Numbered from the stretch's first letter, positions 53,957 to 63,361 are shown. The stretch is 64,000 nucleotides of DNA from Dokdonia sp. Dokd-P16 (GCF_003095655.1 NZ_CP029151.1:453501-517500), one strand, 5' to 3'. The notes: generated from the sequence alone by a model not told the origin. Numbers and translations: made by a program.

Positions 53957-56271
53957 TTAACAATAGGATCAACTACTTGAACCTTTGCTGTATCTTGAAT
54001 GACAGGAAGCACCTCATCAATAATAAGCGTATCCCTTCTTCTAAGATTATATAAGTACGTCGTATCTGATTGTGCAAATGTTTTTGCTTCTGTCGCATCC
54101 ATTTCTAAAAACGAAGGACATGGAAAATAGTCAAAATCGTATTCAAAATTTGTGAGCATGGGTGATTTCCAAGAGCTCAGTCCTTTAAATACAGATGCTA
54201 CCATAGGCATTGCTGTATTTGCACCAGAGCCGTGATAGGTTTTTTCAAAGTGCACTCTCTTATCTCTTGTCCCTACCCACGCTCCTACTACAATTTCTGG
54301 TGAGGCACCTATAAACCAGCCGTCCCCATTATTTTGGGTAGTGCCGGTTTTACCTATGAGGTTATATCCTATTTCATAATTTTTCATTCCTGAGGCGCTT
54401 CCTTCAGTTATTACCTCTTCCATCATTTTCTGTAATTCCTTTACATGCTGTACACTGGCTACACGCTTTCCAGCAGTAGGAGTATGTTTGTATAATTCAT
54501 TACCATCCTCATCTTCTATGCGCTGTATTGTATAAGGTTGTATACGTGTTCCACCGTTTGCTATACTTGCATAAGCAGTAACCATTTCAAATAAAGTAAG
54601 CTCTGCAGTACCAAGCACGATACTTGGTACTTCTGGAAGAGTGGTAGTAATACCCATCCTCTTTGCCTGATCCATCACTTTCTCTATCCCTACATTGAGC
54701 TGTAATTGTACAGATACTGTATTTACAGAATTTGCAAGCGCTCCGTGCATACTATAGCTCCCTCCATATCTTCCACTAGCATTTTTAGGCTTCCAATCTT
54801 CATACTGCTTATAGGTTACTAAAGCATTATTATAATAGTTACAAGGATCTTGCCCTCTCTCTAAAGCAGCTAGATAAGTGATAGGTTTAAAAGTCGAACC
54901 CACTTGTTTTTTAGTCACCACGTTATCTGTCTGACTAAAACCATAATCTATCCCTCCCACATATCCTAAAATAGCACCAGATCTACTATTTACCGTAAAC
55001 ACTGCTGCGTGTAATCTATTAAGACTTGTAGCTATGGAGTCACGTAGAGATTGAAGCCTTGGCTCATATCCTTTACCTATATTCCAGAAGTCACGTTCTT
55101 TAACTTTCATCGAGAACTCGGCAATAGAGGCTGCTGTAGCATTCTTAGCTTTCATTCTTTTTACAGCTGTTTGCTCTTGAACTATTTTATCTAAAAGAGC
55201 TTCCTTACCTCCTTCTGTGGTGGTAGCCGCCCAGTATTTATCCATCAATACTTGTAATCGTTCTACTTGTTTTTGTAGCGCCTTTTCTGAGCTTTTCTGT
55301 ATCGAACTATTGAGCGTCGTAGTAATCTTTAGTCCATCCGTGTGTAGATTATAAATATGACCATCTGCAGCTGGGTGCTGTTGCGCCCACGTATTAAACT
55401 CGGCTTCTACAAAGTTTTTATAATAAGTGGAAAATGAGGACTGTTTTTTACTTGCTTGATAATTGATTGCTAGAGGCACTTGCGCTTTTATTTTCTCCTC
55501 ATCGCTAAGGAAACCATATTTCACCATTTGGTTTAAAACCGTATTGCGCCTGCGCTCTGCACGTTCTGGATGATTGCGCGGACTATAATAACTAGGTGCT
55601 TTGAGTAATCCCACGAGCGTAGCACTCTCTGTAGTGGATAATTGCTCTGGAGGTTTATTAAAAAAGCGTAAAGATGCTTTTTCTATACCGTATATATTTT
55701 CGCCAAAAGACACTGTATTAAAATACAGCAGTAAAATTTCATCTTTACTATATACAGACTCTAGCCTTCTAGCGATAAAGAGTTCTCTAAACTTATTTAT
55801 AGGAGTACTGAGAAAAAACTGCTTTTTACGTCCAAAGATATTCTTTGCAACTTGTTGTGTTACCGTACTACCACCGCCTGCATTCTGACCTAAAATAACA
55901 GATTTTATAAATACACGACCATAGCTTTTATAATCTATACCTCCATGCTCATAAAAGCGAGCATCTTCGGTTGCCACGAGGGCATTTTTAAGTGCTTCTG
56001 GAAGTTGAGCTAAATCTACATTTGACCTGTTTTGCAAAAAGTAAAGACCGATGGACTCGCCTCTAGCATCGTATAATGTAGAAGTAACTGGATTTTTTAA
56101 TTTTTTGAGATAGTCGGCTGTTGGTATTTTTCCAAATACACCTAAGTAAATACTCAATAAGAATACTGCAAATAATCCGACCATAGTGAGCACCGCATAT
56201 CTTATTGCTCTAAAAGGTTTGGCTTTAATTTTTAACCAAATTGCCTTAACCTTACTTTTATAACTATACAA
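53953..56271 (-). CDS. Bifunctional penicillin-binding protein 1A
   Basis: A 772-aa class A PBP. A cytoplasmic start and one membrane helix (about 28-46) lead to the GT51 glycosyltransferase domain (LVATEDARFYEHGGID, GGGSTVTQQVAKNIF, RRLESVYSKDEIL, YFNTVSFGENIYG). The transpeptidase has GSTFKP (SxxK), SVN in ALANSVNTVS and KTG in IGKTGTTQNNGDGW. It polymerises and cross-links peptidoglycan. The gene symbol could be mrcA or pbpC-like; I leave it open. Confidence 0.95.
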   Translation of the reverse strand: MYSYKSKVKAIWLKIKAKPFRAIRYAVLTMVGLFAVFLLSIYLGVFGKIPTADYLKKLKNPVTSTLYDARGESIGLYFLQNRSNVDLAQLPEALKNALVATEDARFYEHGGIDYKSYGRVFIKSVILGQNAGGGSTVTQQVAKNIFGRKKQFFLSTPINKFRELFIARRLESVYSKDEILLLYFNTVSFGENIYGIEKASLRFFNKPPEQLSTTESATLVGLLKAPSYYSPRNHPERAERRRNTVLNQMVKYGFLSDEEKIKAQVPLAINYQASKKQSSFSTYYKNFVEAEFNTWAQQHPAADGHIYNLHTDGLKITTTLNSSIQKSSEKALQKQVERLQVLMDKYWAATTTEGGKEALLDKIVQEQTAVKRMKAKNATAASIAEFSMKVKERDFWNIGKGYEPRLQSLRDSIATSLNRLHAAVFTVNSRSGAILGYVGGIDYGFSQTDNVVTKKQVGSTFKPITYLAALERGQDPCNYYNNALVTYKQYEDWKPKNASGRYGGSYSMHGALANSVNTVSVQLQLNVGIEKVMDQAKRMGITTTLPEVPSIVLGTAELTLFEMVTAYASIANGGTRIQPYTIQRIEDEDGNELYKHTPTAGKRVASVQHVKELQKMMEEVITEGSASGMKNYEIGYNLIGKTGTTQNNGDGWFIGASPEIVVGAWVGTRDKRVHFEKTYHGSGANTAMPMVASVFKGLSSWKSPMLTNFEYDFDYFPCPSFLEMDATEAKTFAQSDTTYLYNLRRRDTLIIDEVLPVIQDTAKVQVVDPIVN

Positions 56272-56319
56272 ATGACTTTGAATTAAAAGATTGAATTAGA
56301 ATTTCTCGCATTGCTCCAT

Positions 56320-56360
56320 AAAAAAATGCGCACTCCTATTATCTAGGAAAGTACGCATTT
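56320..56360 (-). terminator. Terminator of the BI-1 gene
   Basis: Stem AAATGCG/CGCATTT (56324-56330, 56354-56360) with an inner stem CCTA/TAGG; an A run at 56320 gives T's on the minus strand. Confidence 0.7.
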
Positions 56361-56381
56361 ATTTTTAGTAATTGAGAGCCC

Positions 56382-57083
56382 TTAATCTCTTGACATAAAT
56401 ATTCTCAAAATATACCAGAATAATAACATCAGTGAGGCAAATAAACCTAAAGCCGCAGCAACGTACTGCTCTTCATCATATTTATGAACCATATTTGAAG
56501 TAGTATATAATATAGACCCTGCTGCAAGTGCAACCATAGCAACACTAAACCATAAGCCGAGGTCAAATCCAAAGAGAAGTCCAGCAACCATAAGGCCTAT
56601 TGCTAGAAAAAATCCAATGGCAAGTATAGATCGTAAAAATGAAAAGTCTTTTTTAGTAAGAATCACAACTGCAGATAATCCTGCAAATAATGCAATGGTC
56701 ATCACGGCAGCCTTTTGTAAAATCTCTACTCCATCTATCATAGAAAATGCCTTAAAAAGTAGAGGAATAAAAATAAAAGCCTCTGCAACTACATAAACCC
56801 CTAAGGCTAAATAGTGCTGGTATTTATCTCTAGTCTTGAGTGCTAACCCCTCTGCATAGTTTGTGATAAACATAAATGCACCTAACAATAATAGCCAGCT
56901 CCAACCTCCTGTGAGGGATAAAGCAAAATTCACAATCACTGGTGATTGAAAAAATAAATATTCGGTGATGATGAATAATAATACTGCAAGTGCTACATAG
57001 GTGTATGTCTTGCGATAAAATGCCACTCGGCGCTCATCAGATAATGCACTTACTGGTACTATTTGTGGTTGATATGATTCCAT
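56382..57083 (-). CDS. Bax inhibitor-1/YccA-family membrane protein
   Basis: A 233-aa protein with seven predicted membrane helices and the family layout: FYRKTYTYVALAVLLFIITE at the start and VHKYDEEQYVAAALGLFASL near the end, with the pH/calcium-sensing acidic pair in the last helices. BI-1 proteins of bacteria may leak calcium or act in membrane-protein quality control (YccA). The role here is inferred. Confidence 0.88.
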   Translation of the reverse strand: MESYQPQIVPVSALSDERRVAFYRKTYTYVALAVLLFIITEYLFFQSPVIVNFALSLTGGWSWLLLLGAFMFITNYAEGLALKTRDKYQHYLALGVYVVAEAFIFIPLLFKAFSMIDGVEILQKAAVMTIALFAGLSAVVILTKKDFSFLRSILAIGFFLAIGLMVAGLLFGFDLGLWFSVAMVALAAGSILYTTSNMVHKYDEEQYVAAALGLFASLMLLFWYILRIFMSRD

Positions 57084-57215
57084 TGATGTTGTTATTTTTA
57101 GTTTTGAAAGTGAAGTATAAATGTAAACAAACTAGAAATACGCTATTCCTAAAAAGTAAATATTGTAAATATCTTAGAGAAGTATCTTATATCTAACGGG
57201 ATGTATTTATTTTTT

Positions 57216-57231
57216 GCTTTCGCGAAAGCGT
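57216..57231. repeat. Dispersed palindrome copy 24 (intergenic)
   Basis: GCTTTCGCGAAAGCGT upstream of the BI-1 gene. Confidence 0.92.
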
Positions 57232-57274
57232 ACTTATATCATAAATAATCTGCTATATCTAATTACCTCAGCAG

Positions 57275-57808
57275 TTACTTCTTAGAAGACGCACCTTTAA
57301 AGTTTTGAGATGAATTTTTGAACAATACATTGAAGGTTGTGAGACTACCATAAATACGAGTAATGTACTGCTGGAGATCAATTTTATCTTGATCATCAAG
57401 TGTTTTACTAGCATTAATCTTTTGCTCCATCACGCGCACACGGTCGCGCACCATCACAATTTTATGGAAGAAGCTTTCTATAGAAATATCCTTTGATGAC
57501 AAGTTGCTATCCTCTGGAGATAATGTCATCGTTCCTCCTCTCCACTTATCTGCTATAGGCACCACCTCAGATATGTCGCTATATCTCTTGAGTAAATCTC
57601 TAAAGGTCTTTTCTACCTCATACATACTCACACTATCTACCTCACCTTCTATTGCTTCTATTACTTCAAAATTATCATCTAGTGTTATAGTCTCGAGTCC
57701 ACCGTCTATAAAAGTTACCCAGTATAGCTCTGAGGTAACATTTGTAATTACTCCTTTACCTAGCTTGTTGTGGTCTATCCTACTTCCTATTCCTAATATG
57801 GTATTCAT
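57275..57808 (-). CDS. Conserved hypothetical protein with SH3-like N-terminus
   Basis: A 177-aa cytoplasmic protein. Residues 1-50 (GSRIDHNKLGKGVITNVTSE, YWVTFIDGGLETITL) look like the small SH3-like barrel (DUF3553 type) seen at the end of UvrD-like helicases. The rest is helical, with a FFHKIVMVRDRVRVMEQKIN coiled-coil and an SLTTFNVLFK end. I have seen similar proteins only as hypotheticals in Bacteroidetes. Function unknown. Confidence 0.7.
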   Translation of the reverse strand: MNTILGIGSRIDHNKLGKGVITNVTSELYWVTFIDGGLETITLDDNFEVIEAIEGEVDSVSMYEVEKTFRDLLKRYSDISEVVPIADKWRGGTMTLSPEDSNLSSKDISIESFFHKIVMVRDRVRVMEQKINASKTLDDQDKIDLQQYITRIYGSLTTFNVLFKNSSQNFKGASSKK

Positions 57809-57981
57809 AATATTATATATAGTTTCTTTTATGTTATTACTTATTTACGAACGCTAATATATGTAATAACGTCCTTGTGTTTTGGTTTTAGATATTTTTC
57901 TCTTAACAAGAATTTAACGTCTTAATAGAAACCTTGCGATTATTAACTGCGTAAGTGTTCTCAAATAAACAATATACAACA

Positions 57982-58686
57982 ATGAAAAAATTACCAAAAA
58001 TTCTAATCGCAGGTGCTGTCTTACTTGGAGTAGGTGCACTTATCGCAGCCGATCACTTAGATGCTCCTGCCGTAGGCGGAACAACCGCAGACATTACTGA
58101 TTACTTCGCATTTGAAAGTGCTGAGAATTCAAGCAACACCGTATTTGCAGCAAACGTACAAAGTTCACTAGCTGGAGAGGCTGAGTTTGACGAGAACGTT
58201 CTTGTTGAATTCAACATCGATAATGACGGTGACTTAGTAGAGGATAGAGTAATACAAGCAATTCCAAGAGACGGAAAAATGTATTTCTTTGGACCTTATG
58301 AAATTTCTTCAACTGGACTTAACAGTACTATTGACGAAAGTGCTCTTATTGGATCTGTAGATATCTCTACTGGAGCTGATGCAATCACAATGACTACTAC
58401 TAATGGAATTAAAATATTTGCTGGATTAAGAGCAGATCCTTTTTTCTTTGATTTTACAACTTTTAATGCTGTTGTAGGAAACCCTGCAGGACCTTTTACA
58501 GGAACAACGGGACCAAACGGTGGTTTTCAAACTGCTGAAAATGCTTCTGATCCTTTTGAGGGAACAAATGTACTTTCTGTAGTGGTTGAAGTTCCAAACA
58601 CGTTATTAGGTGGTACTTCTGCACATCCAGCTGGAACAGGTGTTCAAGTTTGGAATACTTGGGTTGAAGCAAAAACAAAACAATAA
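57982..58686 (+). CDS. DUF4331-family secreted protein, N-terminal half
   Basis: A 234-aa protein. I start at ATG 57982 (signal MKKLPKILIAGAVLLGVGAL); the GTG 27 bases earlier is less likely. The mature part begins ADHLDAPAVGGTTADITDYF, the signature of DUF4331 proteins (SSHxDAP...ADITD-Y-F). FDFTTFNAV and VWNTWVEA follow. The usual second half of DUF4331 is not here; the next gene has it. Exported; function unknown. Confidence 0.82.
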   Translation: MKKLPKILIAGAVLLGVGALIAADHLDAPAVGGTTADITDYFAFESAENSSNTVFAANVQSSLAGEAEFDENVLVEFNIDNDGDLVEDRVIQAIPRDGKMYFFGPYEISSTGLNSTIDESALIGSVDISTGADAITMTTTNGIKIFAGLRADPFFFDFTTFNAVVGNPAGPFTGTTGPNGGFQTAENASDPFEGTNVLSVVVEVPNTLLGGTSAHPAGTGVQVWNTWVEAKTKQ

Positions 58687-58705
58687 TAGTTAAAAGACAA
58701 ATATC

Positions 58706-59329
58706 ATGAAATTACAAAATATAAAATATCTATTTGCAGCAGTTCTTCTAGCAGGAGTTGTATCATGTAGCGACGACGACGATAACACACCTATCACAAT
58801 TGATCCAGTACCAACGCCTACAGAAGTTGACTTTTCTGGAACGTTTGCTCAACAAGATCAAATGGGACGTGCAGCAATTAACACTGTATTAGGAGGAGAC
58901 AGCGCAGCTAAAAATAGCTTCAACACGACAATCCCTTCTGAAATGGTTGCAGGATTTCAACAAGCCTTTCTTGACAAAGCTGTAGCATTACACGGTGCAT
59001 TTGGCGTAGAATATGAAGAAAACATATTAGCTTTAGATGCTCAAACACTAACAACATTATTAGCTCAAGACGTATTACAGGTTGCACCAGACGCACCTAC
59101 TACTTATTTTGATGGAACTAATGTTCTTACTGGTCGTACTCTTAGTGATGATGTTGTAGATGTATCTTTAATTTTACTTTTCGGAGGAAATAATGGAGAC
59201 AAATACAATGGACAAGATCTTGATGATGATGGAACTCCAGATTTACCAATCTTAGTTACAGATAACGTAAGTGCTGGTACAGGTGCTATGGGGACTACAA
59301 CATTCCCTTACCTAGTAGGACCACAATAA
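58706..59329 (+). CDS. Lipoprotein with DUF4331-like C-terminal half
   Basis: A 207-aa lipoprotein (MKLQNIKYLFAAVLLAGVVSC, lipid on Cys21, then SDDDD, a surface-export type acidic start). The segment QMGRAAINTVLGGDSAAKNS resembles the MGRPxVNTV...KxxFN region of the second half of DUF4331 proteins. It starts 20 bases after the first half. DTDGD-like DDDGTPDLP near the end may bind metal. The split into two genes is inferred from these motifs. Confidence 0.68.
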   Translation: MKLQNIKYLFAAVLLAGVVSCSDDDDNTPITIDPVPTPTEVDFSGTFAQQDQMGRAAINTVLGGDSAAKNSFNTTIPSEMVAGFQQAFLDKAVALHGAFGVEYEENILALDAQTLTTLLAQDVLQVAPDAPTTYFDGTNVLTGRTLSDDVVDVSLILLFGGNNGDKYNGQDLDDDGTPDLPILVTDNVSAGTGAMGTTTFPYLVGPQ

Positions 59330-59355
59330 AAATTTAATTATTTTTAATTAGCTTA

Positions 59356-59386
59356 AAAAAGGGTCTGAATTTTTCAGGCCCTTTTT
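59356..59386 (+). terminator. Terminator of the DUF4331 pair
   Basis: Stem AAAAAGGGTCTGA/TCAGGCCCTTTTT (59356-59368, 59374-59386), one G-U. Confidence 0.82.
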
Positions 59387-59406
59387 ACATAAAACCAATT
59401 GATCTT

Positions 59407-60696
59407 ATGAAATATATAACCTTATTATTACTCACAACCGCCTTAATAATCTCTTGTTCTAATGAAGATGAAAAAATTCTCAATAAAGCCGATTATGAGA
59501 ACTACCTAAAGACTGAAAATTCTCAAGAGATTGCAAAAGCAGAAAAAGAATTAAGCTTCTGGAATGAACGTATAAAAAAAGATAGTATCCAACTTATTGA
59601 ATTATCAAAAAGTGCAGGAATGCAGACAAAGATTTTTCAACTTAATGCATCTATAGAGCAACTCAAAAATGCAGAAAAAAATCTTACAAGATCTGCGCTA
59701 GTAACAAACATAGGCAAAGACGGAAAACTACTGGCATTAGCACAAAACTACATCACTCAGCATCGCTTTAAAGAAGCAAAGACTCTCGTTGATAGTGCTC
59801 GCATAGTAGCTGGAGGAGAAATTAAAGCAATTAATCTAGTTGCATTTGATGTAGCAATGGAACTAGGTGATTATGAAAATGCAGAAAAGATCTTAACAAA
59901 AGAAACAGACTTCTCAGACTACAACTACTTGATTAGACTTGGAAAACTGGAAGATTACAAAGGTAATCTTGACAAAACAATCCAGCACATGGAAGCTGCA
60001 AAAGCTATTGCAGAAAGTAGTAAGCAAAAGGGATTACAAGTGTGGGTCTACACAAATCTCGCAGACTATTATGGACATGCTGGAAGAATTAATGATGCTT
60101 ACAACCACTATCTCAAGGCACTAGCAATCGATCCTAGCAATACTTACGCAAAAAAAGGAATTGCCTGGATTGCATATTCTTATGAAAACAATCCTACTGA
60201 AGCTTTACGCATAATTGAAGCTATAGAAAGAGATAGTAAAAGCCCAGATTACGAACTTCTCAAGTCAGAGATTTACGAAAGTACTGGCGATGAAGATAAA
60301 GCAAAAGAAGCGTTAAACAATTTTTTATCCCGAGTTTCAAATCCAAATTATGGAGATATGTATGGAGCATATCTTGTCGAAATATATGCAGGCAACCCTG
60401 AGACATCACAGCAGGCCATTACGATAGCTCAGAAGGAAGTAAACAATAGACCTACTCCGATGTCTTACGATCTACTAGCACATGCTTACTATGGAAATGG
60501 AGATTATAAAAAAGCCTTAAGCATAACTCAAGAACATGTAATTGGTAAAACTCATGAGCCTATGGCGCAGTTTCACACAGCACAAATTTATAAAGCTCTT
60601 GATATGAAAAATGAACTAGCTCCTATCAAAGAAGAGTTACTGGAAACAAGCTTTGAACTAGGCCCTGTTACCTATAAAGAAATACAAAACTTATAA
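59407..60696 (+). CDS. TPR-repeat lipoprotein
   Basis: A 429-aa lipoprotein (MKYITLLLLTTALIISC, lipid on Cys17). After a coiled-coil (EIAKAEKELSFWNERIKKDS) come about six TPR repeats, for example GQNYITQHRF-like, DYENAEKIL and GRINDAYNHYLKALAIDPSN. TPR proteins assemble other proteins; this one presumably works with the secreted DUF4331 pair directly upstream, but a terminator separates them. Confidence 0.82.
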   Translation: MKYITLLLLTTALIISCSNEDEKILNKADYENYLKTENSQEIAKAEKELSFWNERIKKDSIQLIELSKSAGMQTKIFQLNASIEQLKNAEKNLTRSALVTNIGKDGKLLALAQNYITQHRFKEAKTLVDSARIVAGGEIKAINLVAFDVAMELGDYENAEKILTKETDFSDYNYLIRLGKLEDYKGNLDKTIQHMEAAKAIAESSKQKGLQVWVYTNLADYYGHAGRINDAYNHYLKALAIDPSNTYAKKGIAWIAYSYENNPTEALRIIEAIERDSKSPDYELLKSEIYESTGDEDKAKEALNNFLSRVSNPNYGDMYGAYLVEIYAGNPETSQQAITIAQKEVNNRPTPMSYDLLAHAYYGNGDYKKALSITQEHVIGKTHEPMAQFHTAQIYKALDMKNELAPIKEELLETSFELGPVTYKEIQNL

Positions 60697-60797
60697 TTTT
60701 CCTAATCTATGAAACCGCTTCACAATGTTTTACGTAGATATAGTAAGGTTATTAGAAAACTATTAATGGTTGGATAGTTTTTGATTTTGTTTGTATG

Positions 60798-60830
60798 AGC
60801 GTCTTACTCTTTTGAGTAAGACGCTTTTTT
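60798..60830 (+). terminator. Terminator downstream of the TPR gene
   Basis: A 12-bp stem AGCGTCTTACTC/GAGTAAGACGCT (60798-60809, 60814-60825) and T6, about 100 bases after the TPR stop. Confidence 0.88.
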
Positions 60831-61083
60831 ATGACCTATAATTCGAGTTAGCTTTATTACCTTTTCTTAAGCGCAAGTCACACATAATAGTATATAACCT
60901 ACACACAAAAGCTGTCGTCATCCTGCTTGTTTAAATCATGCTCATTTAGTGCCTTTTTGATGACAATTGAGTAAGCATAACAACTAGACAATTCATATAA
61001 TCTATAGATAACATGAACAGGTTATATGAGTAGTTATTTGACTAGCGAGCTTATTGATTAGTAAACGAATTGATAGCGCATAA
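60831..61083. other. Intergenic stretch between convergent units
   Basis: About 250 bases between two terminators; no gene or structure recognised. Confidence 0.5.
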
Positions 61084-61117
61084 AAAACTCCTTGCTATAG
61101 AACTAGCAAGGAGTTTT
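61084..61117 (-). terminator. Terminator of the ECF sigma/anti-sigma operon
   Basis: A 14-bp stem AAAACTCCTTGCTA/TAGCAAGGAGTTTT (61084-61097, 61104-61117); the left A run gives T's on the minus strand. Confidence 0.85.
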
Positions 61118-61172
61118 TAGATTGATACTATACCTATATATGTTACATGTAATTAGAAAGCTCTCGTACATC

Positions 61173-61970
61173 TTAAGATGATGCAACCACTCCTAATGTA
61201 TATAGTTGCTCAAGTGTAGGAGAAGCACTTCCTCCTTCTGGCTCTAACGTAATACCAAAGGCTTCAGACTCATTAGGATTACTTAGCTCAAAGATTTGAT
61301 TTCCGCTAGCATCATATTGATCAAGAACTCCTATGCTCGTAGGCGTAAGAGGTTCTAAGGTAAGTGACCACACTTGGTAAACCTTCCCTTCAGGAGGTTC
61401 TGGTAATCCTTTTACATCTATATACGCTTTACCACTTTTCTTATCCCAATACACAGATGCATAAGCTTCTGGTGCAATAGCTTGCGCTCCTAGTGGCACT
61501 GCTATTAAATCTTGTTTACGTATTACATTAAGTAATCCTCTGGTTTGATCGAGGTTTGTTTCTGCAACTTGTGTTTTACCTTCTTGAAGCAACAATTCTC
61601 TCTCCGTATCCACGATACGATCTTCAAGCTTGTTATTTTCAGTATATAAGTAACCTACACCCGCAAGCAGTAATATTGCAGCAGCCCATCCCATAAAAGT
61701 GATGATAGGAGTTTGCTTTCGCGAAAGCGGGATTACTTTAGTTTCATTATCGTTTATGTACTTTCTTAGAACACTAACATCCTTAGGCTCACCAGGAGCG
61801 GCTGCCTTAGCAAGATGCATTAAATGGTTTTCGATCTCTACTACCTCTTGTAGTAATGCTGTATCTTGAGATACCTCACGAGCAATCTCCACCATTTCCT
61901 CCTCAGGAAGTGTTCCATATACAAAGAGCTCGAGAACCCCTGAATCTATATATGTTTGTGAATTTTTCAT
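61173..61970 (-). CDS. Anti-sigma factor (RskA-like)
   Basis: A 265-aa membrane protein. I start at ATG 61970, which overlaps the sigma stop as ATGA. An N-terminal zinc-less anti-sigma domain (SGVLELFVYGTLPEEEMVEI) lies in the cytoplasm, one membrane helix (ITFMGWAAAILLLAGVGYLY) follows, then a periplasmic coiled-coil and RskA domain (PEAYASVYWDKKSGKAYIDV, KVYQVWSL). It should hold the ECF sigma inactive until a signal arrives. A palindrome copy encodes IPLSRKQT just before the helix. Confidence 0.9.
   Translation of the reverse strand: MKNSQTYIDSGVLELFVYGTLPEEEMVEIAREVSQDTALLQEVVEIENHLMHLAKAAAPGEPKDVSVLRKYINDNETKVIPLSRKQTPIITFMGWAAAILLLAGVGYLYTENNKLEDRIVDTERELLLQEGKTQVAETNLDQTRGLLNVIRKQDLIAVPLGAQAIAPEAYASVYWDKKSGKAYIDVKGLPEPPEGKVYQVWSLTLEPLTPTSIGVLDQYDASGNQIFELSNPNESEAFGITLEPEGGSASPTLEQLYTLGVVASS
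61715..61728. repeat. Dispersed palindrome copy 25 (inside anti-sigma gene)
   Basis: GCTTTCGCGAAAGC, read on the minus strand as LSRK. Confidence 0.9.
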
Positions 61971-62506
61971 ACTACGCCTACAATATCTCTTAGTTTTTTT
62001 ATACAAATTCTATTTCGTGTTTTTACGGTACCTAAAGGAATATCTAGCTCTTCGGCTGTTTCCTTTTGTGTATATCCTTGAAAAAACAAGAAGTGAATTA
62101 TCTTTTTACAAAGCGGTTCTAGAACGTCTACATACTTCTTGATACCAATGGCATCTACCGAAGTATTAAAGCTTCCTTTCGCCTCGAGAATATCTACGAA
62201 ATATTCGGCAGTATGGTTTTTCTTTTGATTTTTGAAATCTTTAGAACGTGTTTTGTCTATAGCACCATTGCGAGCTATATTAAGCATCCACGTAAAAAAT
62301 CTTCCTTTAGAAGGGTTGTACTTATCTGAATTATTCCAGATTTTAACAAAGGTGTCTTGCAATAACTCTTCTGCTACCTCTTGGTTATGTACAACACTAT
62401 TTATAACTCCAAATAAGCTCTCGCTATAGAGTTCATAAATTTTCTCAAAAGATGCAGGATCTTTCTGTAGAAACTTATTAATTAATGCGTCTGGTTGTGT
62501 CATCAT
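61967..62506 (-). CDS. ECF-type RNA polymerase sigma factor
   Basis: A 179-aa ECF sigma. Region 2 (LYSESLFGVINSVVHNQEVA, DTFVKIWNNSDKYNPSKGRF, WMLNIARNGAIDKTRS) and region 4 (YTQKETAEELDIPLGTVKTR) are clear. It sits before its anti-sigma gene with a 4-base overlap, the normal operon order. Its targets are not identifiable; the facing DUF4331/TPR genes are candidates. Confidence 0.93.
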   Translation of the reverse strand: MMTQPDALINKFLQKDPASFEKIYELYSESLFGVINSVVHNQEVAEELLQDTFVKIWNNSDKYNPSKGRFFTWMLNIARNGAIDKTRSKDFKNQKKNHTAEYFVDILEAKGSFNTSVDAIGIKKYVDVLEPLCKKIIHFLFFQGYTQKETAEELDIPLGTVKTRNRICIKKLRDIVGVV

Positions 62507-62640
62507 AGATTAGACTACCAATGTAGGATTATGATTTACCATATGCAACTATTTTGCTGTTAAAGCCTGTAATAATTTACTTGTGCTATTAATAAATCAA
62601 TCTCACTCTCCTACTAGCTTATGAAATATACATCTGTAAT
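62507..62640. other. Upstream region of the ECF sigma gene
   Basis: About 130 bases without a gene; must contain the sigma promoter, which I could not place. Confidence 0.4.
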
Positions 62641-63274
62641 TGAAACTTTCACGAAAGGATTATCTCCGCTGCACTTCGGTGATCCCACAAAGCTCCGCTT
62701 TGAAAATAGAAGAGCCCCAATTACAAATTCAAATACACTTGATTTACTATGAGAATTTTGTGCTCATTAGTAACTTGAAAGGGTCAGAATTCAAACTTTT
62801 TGAAGGAAGACATAACTGTAATGGAAACTTTCACTGAAGGATTACCTCCGCTGCGCTTCGGTGATCCTCAAAGCTCCGCTTTGAAAATAAAAAAGGAGAA
62901 AAATAATTTCTGAGCAAGCTCAAATTATTTTCTCCTTAGTTAACTCAAAGGCACGAGTTCAAACTTTCTGAAGGACGACATAACTATAATGAAAACTTTC
63001 ACGAAAGGATTACCTCCGCTACGCTTCGGTGATCCTCAAAGCTCCGCTTTGAAAATAGAAAAGGAGAAAAATAATTTCTGAGCAAGCTCAAATTATTTTC
63101 TCCTTAGTTAACTCAAAGGCACGAGTTCAAACTTTCTGAAGGACGACATAACTATAATGAAAACTTTCACGAAAGGATTACCTCCGCTACGCTTCGGTGA
63201 TCCTCAAAGCTCCGCTTTGAAAATAAAAAAGGAGAAAAATAATTTCTGAGCAAGCTCAAATTATTTTTCTCCTT
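62641..63274. repeat. Tandem array of ~168-bp hairpin-bearing repeats
   Basis: Four units start at GAAACTTTCAC or GAAAACTTTCAC: 62641, 62824, 62991 and 63159. Units 2-4 are almost identical with a 168-base period; unit 1 is diverged (183 bases). Each unit has AGGATTACC/GGTGATCCT, TCAAAGC/GCTTTGA, and (units 2-4) the long GGAGAAAA...TTTTCTCC hairpin around GAGCAAGCTC (62893-62937, 63061-63105, 63229-63274). No gene is coded. The array lies just downstream of the tRNA-Arg gene. Confidence 0.92.
63229..63274 (-). terminator. Likely terminator of tRNA-Arg (last repeat hairpin)
   Basis: The hairpin AAGGAGAAAAATAATTT.../AAATTATTTTTCTCCTT, 14 bases after the tRNA 3' end on the minus strand. It is also the last unit of the repeat array. 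Confidence 0.65.
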
Positions 63275-63287
63275 TTCTATTTATTCG

Positions 63288-63361
63288 TGACCCAGAGAGG
63301 ATTCGAACCTCCAACCGTCAGAGCCGAAATCTGATATTCTATCCAGTTGAACTACTGAGCC
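63288..63361 (-). tRNA. tRNA-Arg (UCG)
   Basis: A 74-nt cloverleaf on the minus strand. Acceptor GGCTCAG/CTGGGTC (two G-U pairs), anticodon stem TCAGA/TCTGA with loop TTTCGGC (anticodon TCG), T arm GGAGG-TTCGAAT-CCTCT. CCA not encoded. Confidence 0.93.

Noticed and set aside
62641-63274. A CRISPR array
   Set aside because: Repeat units are 168 bases with no short repeat/spacer alternation, and no cas genes are near.
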